Shown: piece by piece, positions 27,250 to 36,736 of the stretch | How positions within the stretch are numbered: position 1 is the stretch's first letter | Layout: the number at the start of each line of letters is the position of its first letter | NCBI RefSeq assembly: GCF_007859715.1 | Contig: NZ_SJPG01000001.1 | Span: 6,218,001 to 6,282,000, forward strand | Source of the DNA: Rubinisphaera italica | GTDB lineage: Bacteria; Planctomycetota; Planctomycetia; Planctomycetales; Planctomycetaceae | DNA length: 64,000 nt | Direction: 5' to 3' | Notes under the pieces: generated by a model | What the model was told of the DNA's origin: nothing | The model's input: only the letters and a program-made list of their open reading frames with translations | Database searches by the model: none | Program-made: the position numbers and the translations under genes

Positions 27250-27990
27250 TTAAGTCACAACATAACCCGGATCATTCCAAGCCTGTTCTGTACCCGTGTC
27301 CCAACCCTGCCAGGCAGATCCTGCGACTTTAATACTGATTTTCGTATAGAGAATGGAAAGGCTTTCAACGCGAACCGGCCCCATAAAAGTCGATTCATCG
27401 GCTCCCGATCCCGCCAAACTCATATTCGGAGACTGGCCATGGATTTGCAGGTTATAACGCCGTGTGTCCTTGAAGAATCGCGTTTCCGAGGTGGACAAAC
27501 TGACGACCTGACAATTTTCGGCCACCACAATAATATTGCCGAGAGTTTCCGTCGAATCGAGAAAGGCGAGTCTGCGGATCTGGAATCCATTGCAGCAATG
27601 TTTAAATAAATTCGGCGTGACCTGATCGATATTCCGTTGCATAGTAATTAAACGATGATCGGCACGCCCGGACTGTTGCGGACCTCCACTACTGTTGACT
27701 CCACCATAGTCACGGACAACGCCATATTGGATTTCACGCACCTGCCCCCAGGAAGTTGTAGGGATCGTCTGTTGTGCCTTGCCTTCCGGAGTGTATTTCA
27801 CGGATTTTTCGCTGAAGGTTCGTCCTGTGGCGTACCATCCCAATTTGGCGGCATCGAGAGTCACCGGTGTGGAGATTGGGACGCCCTCTGGAGTAAAGCC
27901 GGTCACCTCACTTCCAGTTCCCCCCATGACATTATCGCTATTACTTCCCATATGAAATTGAAAAGCGACCCAACCAACAATTGACGGCAT
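27250..27990 (-). CDS. Hcp-family type VI secretion tube protein, paralog 5 (long)
   Basis: 246 residues, longer than the usual 160-175 of Hcp. The family core is visible as QVTPNLFKHCCNGFQIRRLAF, preceded by RLITMQRNID. An insertion in the N-terminal half (about residues 20-80: EVTGFTPEGVPISTPV, YTPEGKAQQTIP) replaces the usual short loop and would face the outside or lumen of the tube. The C-terminal strand region SLSILYTKISIKVAG is retained. Lies 63 bases upstream of paralog 6 in the same operon. Confidence 0.7.
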   Translation of the reverse strand: MPSIVGWVAFQFHMGSNSDNVMGGTGSEVTGFTPEGVPISTPVTLDAAKLGWYATGRTFSEKSVKYTPEGKAQQTIPTTSWGQVREIQYGVVRDYGGVNSSGGPQQSGRADHRLITMQRNIDQVTPNLFKHCCNGFQIRRLAFLDSTETLGNIIVVAENCQVVSLSTSETRFFKDTRRYNLQIHGQSPNMSLAGSGADESTFMGPVRVESLSILYTKISIKVAGSAWQGWDTGTEQAWNDPGYVVT

Positions 27991-28060
27991 ATCAGTGTCC
28001 GATTTAAGTAATCAAGAGCAAAAGTAAGAGCATGTTTCTACAAATGTTTAGAGCGAAATT

Positions 28061-28639
28061 CTAAAGCAGACTCGATTTCCAGCTCAGTGCCGAAGGAACA
28101 TCGGTCGGCGATTCTTTATCGAGTTCTCCATCCCAGCCAACGGGTTCGAGTTTGGATTTGGAAGCCGTGTCATTTTCTTCATCGGGATCAATCCAGTCAA
28201 CTTTCCAACTGATTGAAGTGTAATGCAGGGAAAGAACTTCCATGGGCCAGGTCCCGGAAGACTCATAACTGAAGTTAGCAATGATTGCTTCAGTCATGGT
28301 AATCGTGAAAAAGGGAGCAATTTTACTGGAGTTCGTCAGACTGTTTCGATCCTGACTGCAAACATAAATTACAGCGTTATCAAAAATGACTCCATTACAA
28401 GATGCGGAAAAAAGTTTTGAGCTGGTCTTATCGAAACCTTTTTGCACGACAAATAGACCATGATCACATGGTCCGCGGCGATTTCGCATATCTTCACCAG
28501 AATTTGGTCGAAGCTGAGCAATCGGTGTTGTGACCTGATGAGAATAGCTGGCGATCGCAATCATCTTCTGGGCAGGTGAGGAGCCGATCGGTTCTTCTCC
28601 ATCGATACCCGTCAATTTCATAAACATCATGCCAGCCAT
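28061..28639 (-). CDS. Hcp-family type VI secretion tube protein, paralog 4
   Basis: 192 residues. It starts MAGMMFMKLTGIDGEEPIG, a near-standard Hcp N-terminus (MxxxxFLKIDGIxGE). The core FDKTSSKLFSASCNGVIFDNA and the late strand VLSLHYTSISWKVDWID follow. ATG 28639 is chosen because GGAG lies 7 bases upstream; an in-frame ATG two codons earlier exists. The C-terminal 30 residues (DEENDTASKSKLEPVGWDG) form an acidic tail not found in short Hcps. Confidence 0.8.
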   Translation of the reverse strand: MAGMMFMKLTGIDGEEPIGSSPAQKMIAIASYSHQVTTPIAQLRPNSGEDMRNRRGPCDHGLFVVQKGFDKTSSKLFSASCNGVIFDNAVIYVCSQDRNSLTNSSKIAPFFTITMTEAIIANFSYESSGTWPMEVLSLHYTSISWKVDWIDPDEENDTASKSKLEPVGWDGELDKESPTDVPSALSWKSSLL

Positions 28640-28693
28640 AATCATCTCCAGTGTCTGTGTCGTCAGCTGTTGAGTACGTGAGAAGTGAGTGAA

Positions 28694-29722
28694 TTACTCG
28701 ATCAGCTTGAGGGTTTTGGTCCGGTCTCCTGCGGTGTAATTCGAACTGAGAGGAGACAGACCCATCGACAATCCTAAACCCAACGCAGCCGTCGCTGCTG
28801 CAATGGCAGCCATTATGACATATGTTTTAATGTCTTCACCACCTGATTGATCCTGAGTATCCCAATCACGATTACTCATTCCTGTGGGCATGTTCCAGTC
28901 GGAAACTTGATCGTAGGAACACCACTTGATGGTTTTGTATTTAATTTTGACGGTTTCGACATCTCCATTAAGTTCCCAACCTTCAATCAAACATTCCCGG
29001 AGCCAGATGATCATAAAAGGAACTCGAATTCCCTGGACCCCGTTGCCGATTTTTCGCCGAAACGCAAACAGAGCGTGTTTAACCGGTTCCTGGGCAGAAG
29101 CGGCAAATGCTAGCTGTGGTGTTGCATTGTCGCAGTTTTTGGTGAATGTCAGGCTGTCGTGATCGGGTAATGAAATTTTTAGTTTGGAGTTTTGAAAGCG
29201 GGTAAAAGAGGTATTGCCAGCTACGCCTCCAGTAAAATTTGCTCCCCCTGCAGGTGCTTGAACAGGCGAATCCACCCAATCATCATCTCTCCATACGGAC
29301 TCTTGTGAAAATTGCTGCCCTTGCACTTTGGGCTGTAAACGTCCCTGGGCTCCAAAACGATTTTTCCCTGCGTAGGAATTGAACTTACTTGTAGCCTGCC
29401 CCCTACGAACCCCGTGATGCCGTATAAAGTCATCTTCCACTTCATTTGCAGTTTGATCGACATAGGAAGCATTCAATGCATCACTGTAGGACCCAGCCGA
29501 AGAACCATAACTTTTCTCGACCATGTCGCCAGTAGCATTGATTGATCGAATCGTTCCCGAACTGAAGCCAATTGAATTCGCCAGACCGGTGACACGAATC
29601 CATTTCACGAATGGCATATCCAGGGCATCACCCAGAATGAGGTTTTTCACATCTTTTAAATTGAGTGTAGCCGGATTGAAATCTCCCGTTTTTTTCAATA
29701 GCAGATAGATCTGAGTATTCAT
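28694..29722 (-). CDS. Hcp-like protein with large insertion and hydrophobic C-terminal segment, paralog 3
   Basis: 342 residues, about twice a normal Hcp. The N-terminal strand MNTQIYLLLKKTGDFNP is followed by an inserted Gly/Asn/Ser-rich region (about 60-180: NRFGAQGRLQPKVQGQQ, APAGGANFTGGVAG). The Hcp-like core comes next (TFTKNCDNATPQLAFAASA then RRKIGNGVQGIR) with the late strand VKIKYKTIKWC. The last 55 residues include a hydrophobic stretch YVIMAAIAAATAALGLGLSM that could cross or insert in a membrane. An evolved Hcp with an attached effector-like or anchor module is one reading; a structural cap is another. Start ATG 29722 with AGGA 8 bases upstream. Confidence 0.6.
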   Translation of the reverse strand: MNTQIYLLLKKTGDFNPATLNLKDVKNLILGDALDMPFVKWIRVTGLANSIGFSSGTIRSINATGDMVEKSYGSSAGSYSDALNASYVDQTANEVEDDFIRHHGVRRGQATSKFNSYAGKNRFGAQGRLQPKVQGQQFSQESVWRDDDWVDSPVQAPAGGANFTGGVAGNTSFTRFQNSKLKISLPDHDSLTFTKNCDNATPQLAFAASAQEPVKHALFAFRRKIGNGVQGIRVPFMIIWLRECLIEGWELNGDVETVKIKYKTIKWCSYDQVSDWNMPTGMSNRDWDTQDQSGGEDIKTYVIMAAIAAATAALGLGLSMGLSPLSSNYTAGDRTKTLKLIE

Positions 29723-29770
29723 TCTTCTGATCCTGACTTGAGAATAATCGCAAATAATCAAACAGCTGAA

Positions 29771-30349
<579 letters not shown>

Positions 30350-30363
30350 GAATTCACTTCCCG

Positions 30364-30909
30364 CTATGCGTTCGAGTTTGTTCCCAGATTCCAGCTACCA
30401 CTGATATTGATTGTGCCCGTACCACCTTTATAGAGCCACTTGATTTTTCGGTAGGAGAGGTCAATCTGTTCGAGTGGCCCCATCTGCAGAATTTCGGAAT
30501 TCATGATTCCGCAGGGCACATTTGTCGGATCGCCCATTAAATGCACGCGTGTGATATGCACATTTTCCAGGGTCACTTCAAAGTAAACGGCTTTTTTCCA
30601 GGAGGAACTGGTCGTTCCCGAAGAGGCATTCGGCTGGCAGAGTGAGAGCACCGCTTTCTTATAAAGCGTTCCCTTACAGGCAGCTTCCAGTAGTTTGGGG
30701 GACGTTTTATCGAGCAGTTTGATGATTCGAAAAGGCGAATGTTCGGAACGGGATTTATTTTCCGTGCCTGCATCATTCTGAGAAAGCATGTTGGCCCGAT
30801 TGATGATCTGTTCGAAAGAGACAATACTAATCTCTTTCTCGTGCAGCGTATCGGTACTTTCCCCATCCAGTGTGGGCTCTGTCAGTTTGAGATAGGAATC
30901 GAGTAGCAC
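30364..30909 (-). CDS. Hcp-family type VI secretion tube protein, paralog 1
   Basis: 181 residues, first gene of the operon and the most typical Hcp. The N-terminus LLDSYLKLTEPTLDGESTD matches the classic FLKIDGIxGES(T)D; KLLDKTSPKLLEAACKGTLY matches the Hcp core; the final strand is QIDLSYRKIKWLYKGG. It starts with GTG 30909. Divergent from vgrG, with about 335 bases between, so a shared regulatory region is likely. Hcp from this gene would be the best candidate for the main tube subunit, with paralogs 2-6 as minor or specialised subunits; that is inference. Confidence 0.85.
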   Translation of the reverse strand: MLLDSYLKLTEPTLDGESTDTLHEKEISIVSFEQIINRANMLSQNDAGTENKSRSEHSPFRIIKLLDKTSPKLLEAACKGTLYKKAVLSLCQPNASSGTTSSSWKKAVYFEVTLENVHITRVHLMGDPTNVPCGIMNSEILQMGPLEQIDLSYRKIKWLYKGGTGTINISGSWNLGTNSNA

Positions 30910-31244
30910 TGACGAGGGCTTTCCACTGAAGTGTTTTTATTAAATCTCAAGCTGATAGGATCAGCAGAACGAAATGCATCTTGAGAACAAGACAATTCCT
31001 CTTCACACGCAAGGCAGACCTTCCGATAAGAATAGAAGTCTGATTGGTAAAGTTCAAGGAATGAACCGGGAATGCTCGCAGATGGAATTCCTGAATTCGA
31101 GCTGACATAGTCCATCATCGGTTCTGAGATTCCCGAATGTGACAGAATTGGTATGCTATCTGAGAATCGAACACAAAAATCAGCAATTCTCCTACAGAAG
31201 ATTGCTCCAGTTGAACTGGAAATATCCATACAGAAAGCTTTTGA
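30910..31244. promoter_or_regulatory. divergent control region between hcp operon and vgrG
   Basis: About 335 bases between two divergent type VI secretion transcripts. No gene and no strong hairpin seen. I cannot pick out a reliable promoter. Located where a common regulator would bind. Confidence 0.4.
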
Positions 31245-33218
31245 ATGGCGGACGAATTATCACAAGCCGATCGCGCCTTAACCATCAAAACCCCGCTGGG
31301 GGATGATAAGTTTGTCGCGATTTCGCTCACGGGAACTGAAGGTATTTCGCAGCCGTTTCAATTTTTGGTCGATATGGTCTCCGAAGATCAGGCCATTGAA
31401 TTCGATAAAATTCTGGGCAAGTCGGCGACATTCAATGCCAAGCTCGATGACGATTATGAGCGAAATTTAAACGGCATCGTCTGGCGATTTACTCAGGGAG
31501 CGGTTTCAAATATCGAGGATTCGATTCTACGGAATTATCAGGCCGAGCTGGTGCCCTGGACTTACTTTCTGAAATTGAATTCGAACAGCCGAATCTTTCA
31601 GGAGAAAACGCCGCCAGAAATTGTCGAACAGGTTTTCAAAGATAATGGCTTAACTGACTACAAACTCTCGCTCAAAGGGACCTACGCAAAACAGGACTAC
31701 TGCGTTCAATACAATGAAACCGATTACGATTTCGTTTCCCGCATGCTCGAACAATACGGCATCTACTATTACTTCAATCATGAAGCCTCCAAACATACGC
31801 TCGTTTTAGGCGATGCGGCCAGTGCCTATGTGGATCTTGATAAAAGTGATATCGAATTCAATGGAGATTTCTCAGATCCCATTATCGGAGAAATCAATTC
31901 CTGGTCGCGCCGTTATGAATGTATCACCGGGAAAGTGGAACTGCGTGATTACGATTACGTGAATCCCTCGACGGCTCTGATCGCCAAAGAGAAGACAATC
32001 GTCAAGCTGAAGTCGACCGCTTCCATGGAGCAGTATGAATACGCAGGCGGTTTTCTGAAAACGGCTGATGGCAAAGCCCTGGCCACCGTTCGTATGGAAG
32101 CTCAGGAAGCGATGCACGATATCGCTTCGGGCTCTGGATATCATCCGGGCTTTCAGGCGGGTGGAAAATTCAAATTGAAAACTCATCCCGTCAAAGCTGA
32201 AGTCAATGCCAAGTATGTTTTAACATCCGTCGCACATCGTGCTCAAGAACCGATCGTGTTTGCATCGGGTCCCATCATCGGCACCAGCGAAAAAGACATG
32301 CCGGTCTACTGGAATAAATTCGAATGTGTTCCGAGCAAAGTCGCCTTCCGTCCCGCACGCATCACTCCCAAACCTCATGTGGCTGGCCCCCAGTCCGCAG
32401 TTGTTGTGGGACCGAAAGCGCAGGAGATTTTCACCAACAAATTCGGTGAAGTGAAAGTCCAGTTCCATTGGGACCGCGAAGGCAAAATGGACGACAAAAG
32501 TTCCTGCTGGATTCGCGTGGCTCAAAGCTGGGCCGGTGGGAAATATGGGGCTCAGTTCATGCCTCGTGTCGGGAATGAAGTGATTGTCGAATATCTCGAT
32601 GGAGACATCGACCGGCCGATTATCACAGGCAGTGTTTATAACGGTGATAACAGTACGATCTATGCCTTGCCCGATGAGCAAAATAAATCAGGATTCAAAA
32701 CGCTCTCGACCGATAAAGCGAAAGCCAAGAACTTTAACGAACTCCGCTTCGACGACACGATTGGCAAAGAGGAAGTCTATTTCCATGCCGAGCGGGACTT
32801 CAATCGCGTCGTTGAAAATGACGACACTCTCAAAGTCGGCTTCGATACGAAAGACAAGGGCGATCAGACGGTCGACATCTACAATAATCGCACCGTCACC
32901 ATCGATAAAGGGGATGACACACTCACCCTGAAAACCGGCTCTCGAACCGTTGAAATCAAAACCGATGACGCACTCACCGTCAAAACCGGTAACCATACCA
33001 TCGATATCAAAGCGGGCGAAAGCTCCATCACAGCCGCCAAGGCAATCACTCTGAAAGTCGGAGGTAGCATGATCAAAATCGACATGCAGGGAGTGACCAT
33101 TAAAGGCCCGCAAATTTTAATTCAGGGAGATGCTAAAGCAGACCTGAAATCTCCGATGTCCACCGTTTCCGGCGATGGCATGCTGACCCTCAAAGGGGGC
33201 ATGGTGAAGATCAATTGA
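31245..33218 (+). CDS. vgrG: type VI secretion spike protein VgrG/TssI
   Basis: 657 residues, the usual size for a VgrG without a fused effector. The gp27-like part (about 10-370) begins RALTIKTPLGDDKFVAISLTG and contains DYCVQYNETDYDFVSRMLEQYGIYYYF, the hallmark of the family. The gp5 OB-fold follows (about 400-475: FGEVKVQFHWDREGK, SSCWIRVAQSWAGGKYG). The C-terminus is a triple-stranded beta-helix with short repeats (DDTLTLKTGSRTVEIKTDD). VgrG trimers cap the Hcp tube and carry effectors or PAAR tips. It is opposite the hcp operon and upstream of a PAAR gene. No effector domain is attached. Confidence 0.95.
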   Translation: MADELSQADRALTIKTPLGDDKFVAISLTGTEGISQPFQFLVDMVSEDQAIEFDKILGKSATFNAKLDDDYERNLNGIVWRFTQGAVSNIEDSILRNYQAELVPWTYFLKLNSNSRIFQEKTPPEIVEQVFKDNGLTDYKLSLKGTYAKQDYCVQYNETDYDFVSRMLEQYGIYYYFNHEASKHTLVLGDAASAYVDLDKSDIEFNGDFSDPIIGEINSWSRRYECITGKVELRDYDYVNPSTALIAKEKTIVKLKSTASMEQYEYAGGFLKTADGKALATVRMEAQEAMHDIASGSGYHPGFQAGGKFKLKTHPVKAEVNAKYVLTSVAHRAQEPIVFASGPIIGTSEKDMPVYWNKFECVPSKVAFRPARITPKPHVAGPQSAVVVGPKAQEIFTNKFGEVKVQFHWDREGKMDDKSSCWIRVAQSWAGGKYGAQFMPRVGNEVIVEYLDGDIDRPIITGSVYNGDNSTIYALPDEQNKSGFKTLSTDKAKAKNFNELRFDDTIGKEEVYFHAERDFNRVVENDDTLKVGFDTKDKGDQTVDIYNNRTVTIDKGDDTLTLKTGSRTVEIKTDDALTVKTGNHTIDIKAGESSITAAKAITLKVGGSMIKIDMQGVTIKGPQILIQGDAKADLKSPMSTVSGDGMLTLKGGMVKIN

Positions 33219-33232
33219 GTGGTTGGTTGAGG

Positions 33233-33317
33233 GTTGATACAGGTTAAAGATTAGTGCTTAGAGGTTAGAGTATTTTGATCTGGGTGGATGGGGTCGTAGC
33301 GAAGCGAAGCCCGCAGA
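33233..33317 (+). repeat. dispersed repeat, family E, copy 2, including REP family A
   Basis: Matches 20936-21017 from GTTGATACAGGTTAAAGATT through a degenerate family A REP (33282-33317, GGGTGGATGGGGTCGTAG). Confidence 0.85.
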
Positions 33318-33388
33318 TGATTGATCGTACTGGGAACTCACTTCGTTCGCCCCCAGCCACCGATGTGACCGATATTTTAGATCTCAGC

Positions 33389-33458
33389 ATTGTAGGTCAG
33401 ATATTGACTGACGAAATGTGCGAGCCACCTCGTTTGTCGTCAGGCAGTGACTGACCTA
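33389..33458. repeat. palindromic element with TGTAGGTCAG arms
   Basis: Outer arms TGTAGGTCAG and CTGACCTACA are exact inverted repeats; the inside also contains GACTGACGA facing TCGTCAGGC. A REP-like hairpin upstream of the PAAR gene. Confidence 0.65.
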
Positions 33459-33506
33459 CACATCATTATGAACAAGTTTAAGCGATTGACTTCAAGGATA
33501 TAGGAC

Positions 33507-33800
33507 ATGCCTCCAGCTGCAAGAATTACTGATATGCACACCTGTCCGATGACGACTGGGCCGGTGCCTCATGTGGGCGGGCCGATCGTTGGTCCGGGAG
33601 CTGCCACAGTCTTGATAGGTATGCTGCCAGCTTCGATTCTAGGAGATATGGCAACCTGTGTCGGGCCTCCCGATTCGCTCGTCAAAGGCTCGGCGACGGT
33701 CATGATTATGAACAAGCCAGCCGTTCGATTGGGGGATACTACCGCTCATGGGGGAGTGATCGTCGGGCCGGGATGTCCGACGGTGATGATAGGCGGCTGA
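33507..33800 (+). CDS. PAAR-domain spike-tip protein
   Basis: 97 residues. The full PAAR pattern is visible: PAARITDMHTCPMTTGPVPH with the zinc-ligand His and Cys, GGPIVGPGAATVLIG, then DMATCVGPPDSLVKGSATVMI, and a closing GDTTAHGGVIVGPGCPTVMIGG. PAAR proteins sharpen the VgrG tip and help to recruit effectors. Single domain with no toxin extension. It follows vgrG after a repeat-filled spacer of about 290 bases, so a separate promoter is possible. Confidence 0.95.
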   Translation: MPPAARITDMHTCPMTTGPVPHVGGPIVGPGAATVLIGMLPASILGDMATCVGPPDSLVKGSATVMIMNKPAVRLGDTTAHGGVIVGPGCPTVMIGG

Positions 33801-33920
33801 ATCATGTAAGCCTGTTCTTAGCACGGAAATGTTTTTCGCCCAAACTTCCTGCAGCCACTTTTTTCTTCCTCATTCCGCTCTACAATTCCCTGTCACAATT
33901 GAAAAATAGTCAGGTAAATC

Positions 33921-34331
33921 ATGTGGAATAAACTGCCCAACGGAGGCATTGAGCGGGAGATCAAGCGATACCTAAAAAAGAAAGGCTATCGAGACGGCAG
34001 CTACGAATTGAAGGAAACCGAACTGATAGCCATTGCTCGACCGGGCTGGGAGCAGATCTTTCAGTTTCTTCTTGTCACCAAAGAGGAAGATGGTCAGCAC
34101 AAGTTTGCGAAAGGGATTGCATACGACGATCATCGCAAAGGGAGCCGAATCTGTATCACCGCCAGCGAACGCGAATTTCAAACCTTACTGGCCGAGTGGG
34201 GCGAAGGGATGATTCATCGCCGCATCTCCCGTCATGAATTCAACCCTTTTGGATTACTCCGATTCCTCGTCATCAGCCTGTCAATTCTCTTTCTCGCCGC
34301 TCTGATCTGGAATCAGTTCTCAGGGAATTGA
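33921..34331 (+). CDS. hypothetical protein with C-terminal membrane anchor
   Basis: Not recognised. 136 residues. The soluble basic N-terminal part (about 1-105; EIKRYLKKKGYRDGSYE) is followed by one hydrophobic helix (LLRFLVISLSILFLAALIW) at the end, so it may be tail-anchored. Placed after the PAAR gene in the same direction at 120 bases, it could be an accessory or immunity gene of the secretion cluster, but nothing in the sequence shows that. ATG 33921 follows GTCAGGTAAATC. Confidence 0.5.
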   Translation: MWNKLPNGGIEREIKRYLKKKGYRDGSYELKETELIAIARPGWEQIFQFLLVTKEEDGQHKFAKGIAYDDHRKGSRICITASEREFQTLLAEWGEGMIHRRISRHEFNPFGLLRFLVISLSILFLAALIWNQFSGN

Positions 34332-34339
34332 TAACGGGT

Positions 34340-34376
34340 GGGTGGCTGGAGTCGAAGCGCAGCTAAGCCCCCCAGA
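34340..34376 (+). repeat. REP palindrome, family A
   Basis: GGGTGGCTGGAGTCGAAGCG followed by CAGCTAAGCCCCCCAGA; near the end of the preceding gene. Confidence 0.8.
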
Positions 34377-34484
34377 ATTATCCAAGATCTGAGACTTCTT
34401 TGTGTTACCCCTCAGACTTGGTTTTAGTATTGAAATAGAACGGGTGCAGTGTAAGCCATTTTAGTAGCTGGGCGTCAAACAAGA

Positions 34485-34703
34485 TTACAATCCGCGAAGT
34501 TCTGAAATACTTATTGTGGCTGCACCTAATAAGAAAGCAGCAGTAATCAGAATAGATGCCAACAATCCACTGTAAGACCGAATAAATTCCCGCCAATTCG
34601 TAACTGAACTGCCTGACCTGGAGTCTAGGTAGGGCAGAATGTCATGTAAAAACATAAAAATGATCCCCAGTGCAAGGCAAATAAGTGCAGAATAGAAGAG
34701 CAC
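34485..34703 (-). CDS. small membrane protein
   Basis: 72 residues with two hydrophobic helices (LICLALGIIFMFLHDILPYL and LLASILITAAFLLGAATISI). The start is GTG 34703; GGAGGAAATT lies directly upstream and decides it. Not recognised. Leftward, between two REP sequences, with an unrelated membrane gene upstream. Confidence 0.55.
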   Translation of the reverse strand: MLFYSALICLALGIIFMFLHDILPYLDSRSGSSVTNWREFIRSYSGLLASILITAAFLLGAATISISELRGL

Positions 34704-34778
34704 AATTTCCTCCTTGGATGCATCACCTAATAGATATTCGAAAATATCAGAGGGTGAGTTCCCAGTGTTATCGACGTT

Positions 34779-34812
34779 CTGGGGGCTTCGCTGCGCGACG
34801 ACTCCGCCACAC
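34779..34812 (-). repeat. degenerate REP palindrome, family A
   Basis: GGGGGCTTCGCTGCGCGACG followed by ACTCCGCCAC; a decayed reverse-orientation copy. Confidence 0.65.
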
Positions 34813-34855
34813 AGCCGTTTTGGGATTGAGTCTCCATGTTAGCGAGTCAGTGGAA

Positions 34856-35422
34856 TTACCATTCTGTGATGGACCAGCATGGAGCAATCCGGGTTGTCAG
34901 GTAATGTGATGATTTTGGATCTGTCTTATCATAAATTAACCCGCATTCGTCAATCATCACGATACCAGTGATAAACCCAATGGTTCCTTGACCTGTGCTA
35001 AAATCGTAATTGCTATCTTTAACATAATCGATCCAATAGAGGCCGACTCGCCGTGGAAATCCTTCAAGTTTCTCTCCTCTTTCCACCTGAGCGATGAGAT
35101 TATCGAAATTGGATTTGCTGAGAGAGAATCGTATACTGGCCGGCCAATGCGTTTGAGCACTGGTTAGCATGATTATTATCGCAGCTGGAAGAATAAGCCA
35201 ATGTAGTAAAGATTTTGGAGTAATGGCTTTTAATTGGTTCTGTGAAGATTTTTCAAAATGGAAGCCATAAGCAACGACAAGACCCAAAGTTGAGAGTAAA
35301 CCAATGCCAGCGACAACTAAATTCACTTCGGGCAATCGACTATGCTGTTCAAGCATTAAGCAGGTGATCGTAACAGCAATTGCATGTTCGATTAGGGATG
35401 GTCGACTAGTCGATTCTGACAT
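34856..35422 (-). CDS. hypothetical membrane protein
   Basis: 188 residues. Three hydrophobic segments lie in the N-terminal half (AVTITCLML, LVVAGIGLLSTLGLVVAYGF, LLHWLILPAAIIIMLTSA). A soluble C-terminal half of about 95 residues (FSLSKSNFDNLIAQVERGE, GLYWIDYVKDSNYDF) follows. The C-terminal part looks like a conserved-type periplasmic domain but I do not recognise it. Reads leftward, like the small membrane gene after it. Confidence 0.55.
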   Translation of the reverse strand: MSESTSRPSLIEHAIAVTITCLMLEQHSRLPEVNLVVAGIGLLSTLGLVVAYGFHFEKSSQNQLKAITPKSLLHWLILPAAIIIMLTSAQTHWPASIRFSLSKSNFDNLIAQVERGEKLEGFPRRVGLYWIDYVKDSNYDFSTGQGTIGFITGIVMIDECGLIYDKTDPKSSHYLTTRIAPCWSITEW

Positions 35423-35569
35423 CGTTTTTCACTCATTCCTTTCGCGATCCCCTCACGGCAACATTCAATCCTCAAAGATATACGATAAATAATGGTCACT
35501 CAGCTTGAATAGCCTGCATCAAAACCTGATATGCTCGTCTGCAATACAGGCAGGATGCCTGCTCTACGG

Positions 35570-36736
35570 TTAATTGCCGTGGACTTTTCGATTGAAGATG
35601 TCGGGATTGAAGGGATCGTAAGCCTGTTCTTCACGCACTTTTTTCAGTGGGCTCTCTGGCGTGATCGTATGCGATTCGTAGCTGGCAGGCATGATGCCGG
35701 TCGGGGGGATGAGGTCTTCGGGAGTGACTGGTTCTTTGTTCTGATTAACGAGTGAGGTTGTGCCTGGAGCCTTGGAATAGCCGACTGCAATCGTCCATTG
35801 TTCCAAAACTTTGCGTTGATATTTAGCGCGGGATCCGGTGAAGACGCTCAGTCCATTTTGGCCGTGACTTCCATCGAGTGCCGTCAGCAAGCGGCTCTGT
35901 TCAGGCGTTTTGGAATTGATAAAAGGCAGGACCGCATCGAGGTTTTGGTCGGTGATGTGTCGGGTGTTGCCACGGATGTTCCACTTTTGCGTCAGGCGAA
36001 AATCGTTGCGGGCTTCGGTTCCATGACAGGAAGTGTTGCTGCAATTGTTCATCATCATTGGTTCGATAGTGGTGACAAACTGTTTGGCTAGTTCGGCATC
36101 GAGTCCACCAATGGGCTGGGCAGTGCTGAACTCTTTGTTGATCATTAACTGATCCATCATCTTCTTAGATTCTGCACTGGAGAAGTCGATATCTCTCGGT
36201 TTCTGGGCATCGAAACGTGCCAGCATTTTTTTTGCGGCGACATGATGAGGTTGCAGCAATAAGGCCGATTCAATTTCTTGCTCGGCTTCGGCAAACAGCT
36301 GATTCACAAGGCACCAGCGTGCCAGAGCGGTGTGTTGATCGGCAGTTGGTTTAGTCATGGATTCACGCTGTTTACGGTAAGCTTCTTTCAGACTTCTGGC
36401 ATGACAAATCACATTTGAGAATGGCATTGTGATTCGTCCCGTGGAACCATTCAGAAGATAGCCCCGTTCGAGAATCGAGATTTGTCCCGTGAGAACGCGT
36501 CCATCATTCAGAACAAGCAGTCCGTTTTGCATGAACCGTTCTTCGGGAGGCTGAGCAGATGTCTGTGGTTGCATGGTACTGGTGATCAGTAGAATCCCCA
36601 GGGCAAGCAGGCCCGAAAAGGTGGCTACTAACTTGAGATTGATTTTCCCAAAACGACCAAGCTGGGGGCTCATTGCGTTCGGCCTTTGCCCCGAGAAATT
36701 CCATCTCAACGAATTCTGCTTATTTGATGACTGCAT
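35570..36736 (-). CDS. secreted protein with cytochrome-like CSNTSCHG motif
   Basis: 388 residues from ATG 36736, with AAGG 8 bases upstream; the start overlaps the end of the previous gene by 17 bases. An internal ATG at 36673 is an alternative. A membrane/signal segment (LVATFSGLLALGILLITSTM) comes first. A 70-residue strand-rich domain follows (GLLVLNDGRVLTGQISILERGYLL), then tandem helices of TPR type (ARWCLVNQLFAEAEQEIESALLLQP). Then MMMNNCSNTSCHGTEARNDF resembles the planctomycete cytochrome-C-like domain, but the Cys spacing is CX4CH, not CXXCH. The C-terminus is unstructured. Heme binding is possible but not shown. Confidence 0.65.
   Translation of the reverse strand: MQSSNKQNSLRWNFSGQRPNAMSPQLGRFGKINLKLVATFSGLLALGILLITSTMQPQTSAQPPEERFMQNGLLVLNDGRVLTGQISILERGYLLNGSTGRITMPFSNVICHARSLKEAYRKQRESMTKPTADQHTALARWCLVNQLFAEAEQEIESALLLQPHHVAAKKMLARFDAQKPRDIDFSSAESKKMMDQLMINKEFSTAQPIGGLDAELAKQFVTTIEPMMMNNCSNTSCHGTEARNDFRLTQKWNIRGNTRHITDQNLDAVLPFINSKTPEQSRLLTALDGSHGQNGLSVFTGSRAKYQRKVLEQWTIAVGYSKAPGTTSLVNQNKEPVTPEDLIPPTGIMPASYESHTITPESPLKKVREEQAYDPFNPDIFNRKVHGN

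Larger units (their letters stand above)
33219..33506. other. spacer between vgrG and PAAR gene with repeats
   Basis: Holds family E copy 2 (33233-33317). TGTAGGTCAGATATTGAC and its mirror CTGACCTACA at 33389-33458 make a second, imperfect palindrome with a 45-base interior. Confidence 0.6.

Noticed and set aside
31245..33800. Contractile phage or eCIS origin for vgrG-PAAR
   Set aside because: VgrG has the T6SS-type gp27/gp5 fusion, and no sheath or baseplate gene accompanies it, so a T6SS-type origin fits better.
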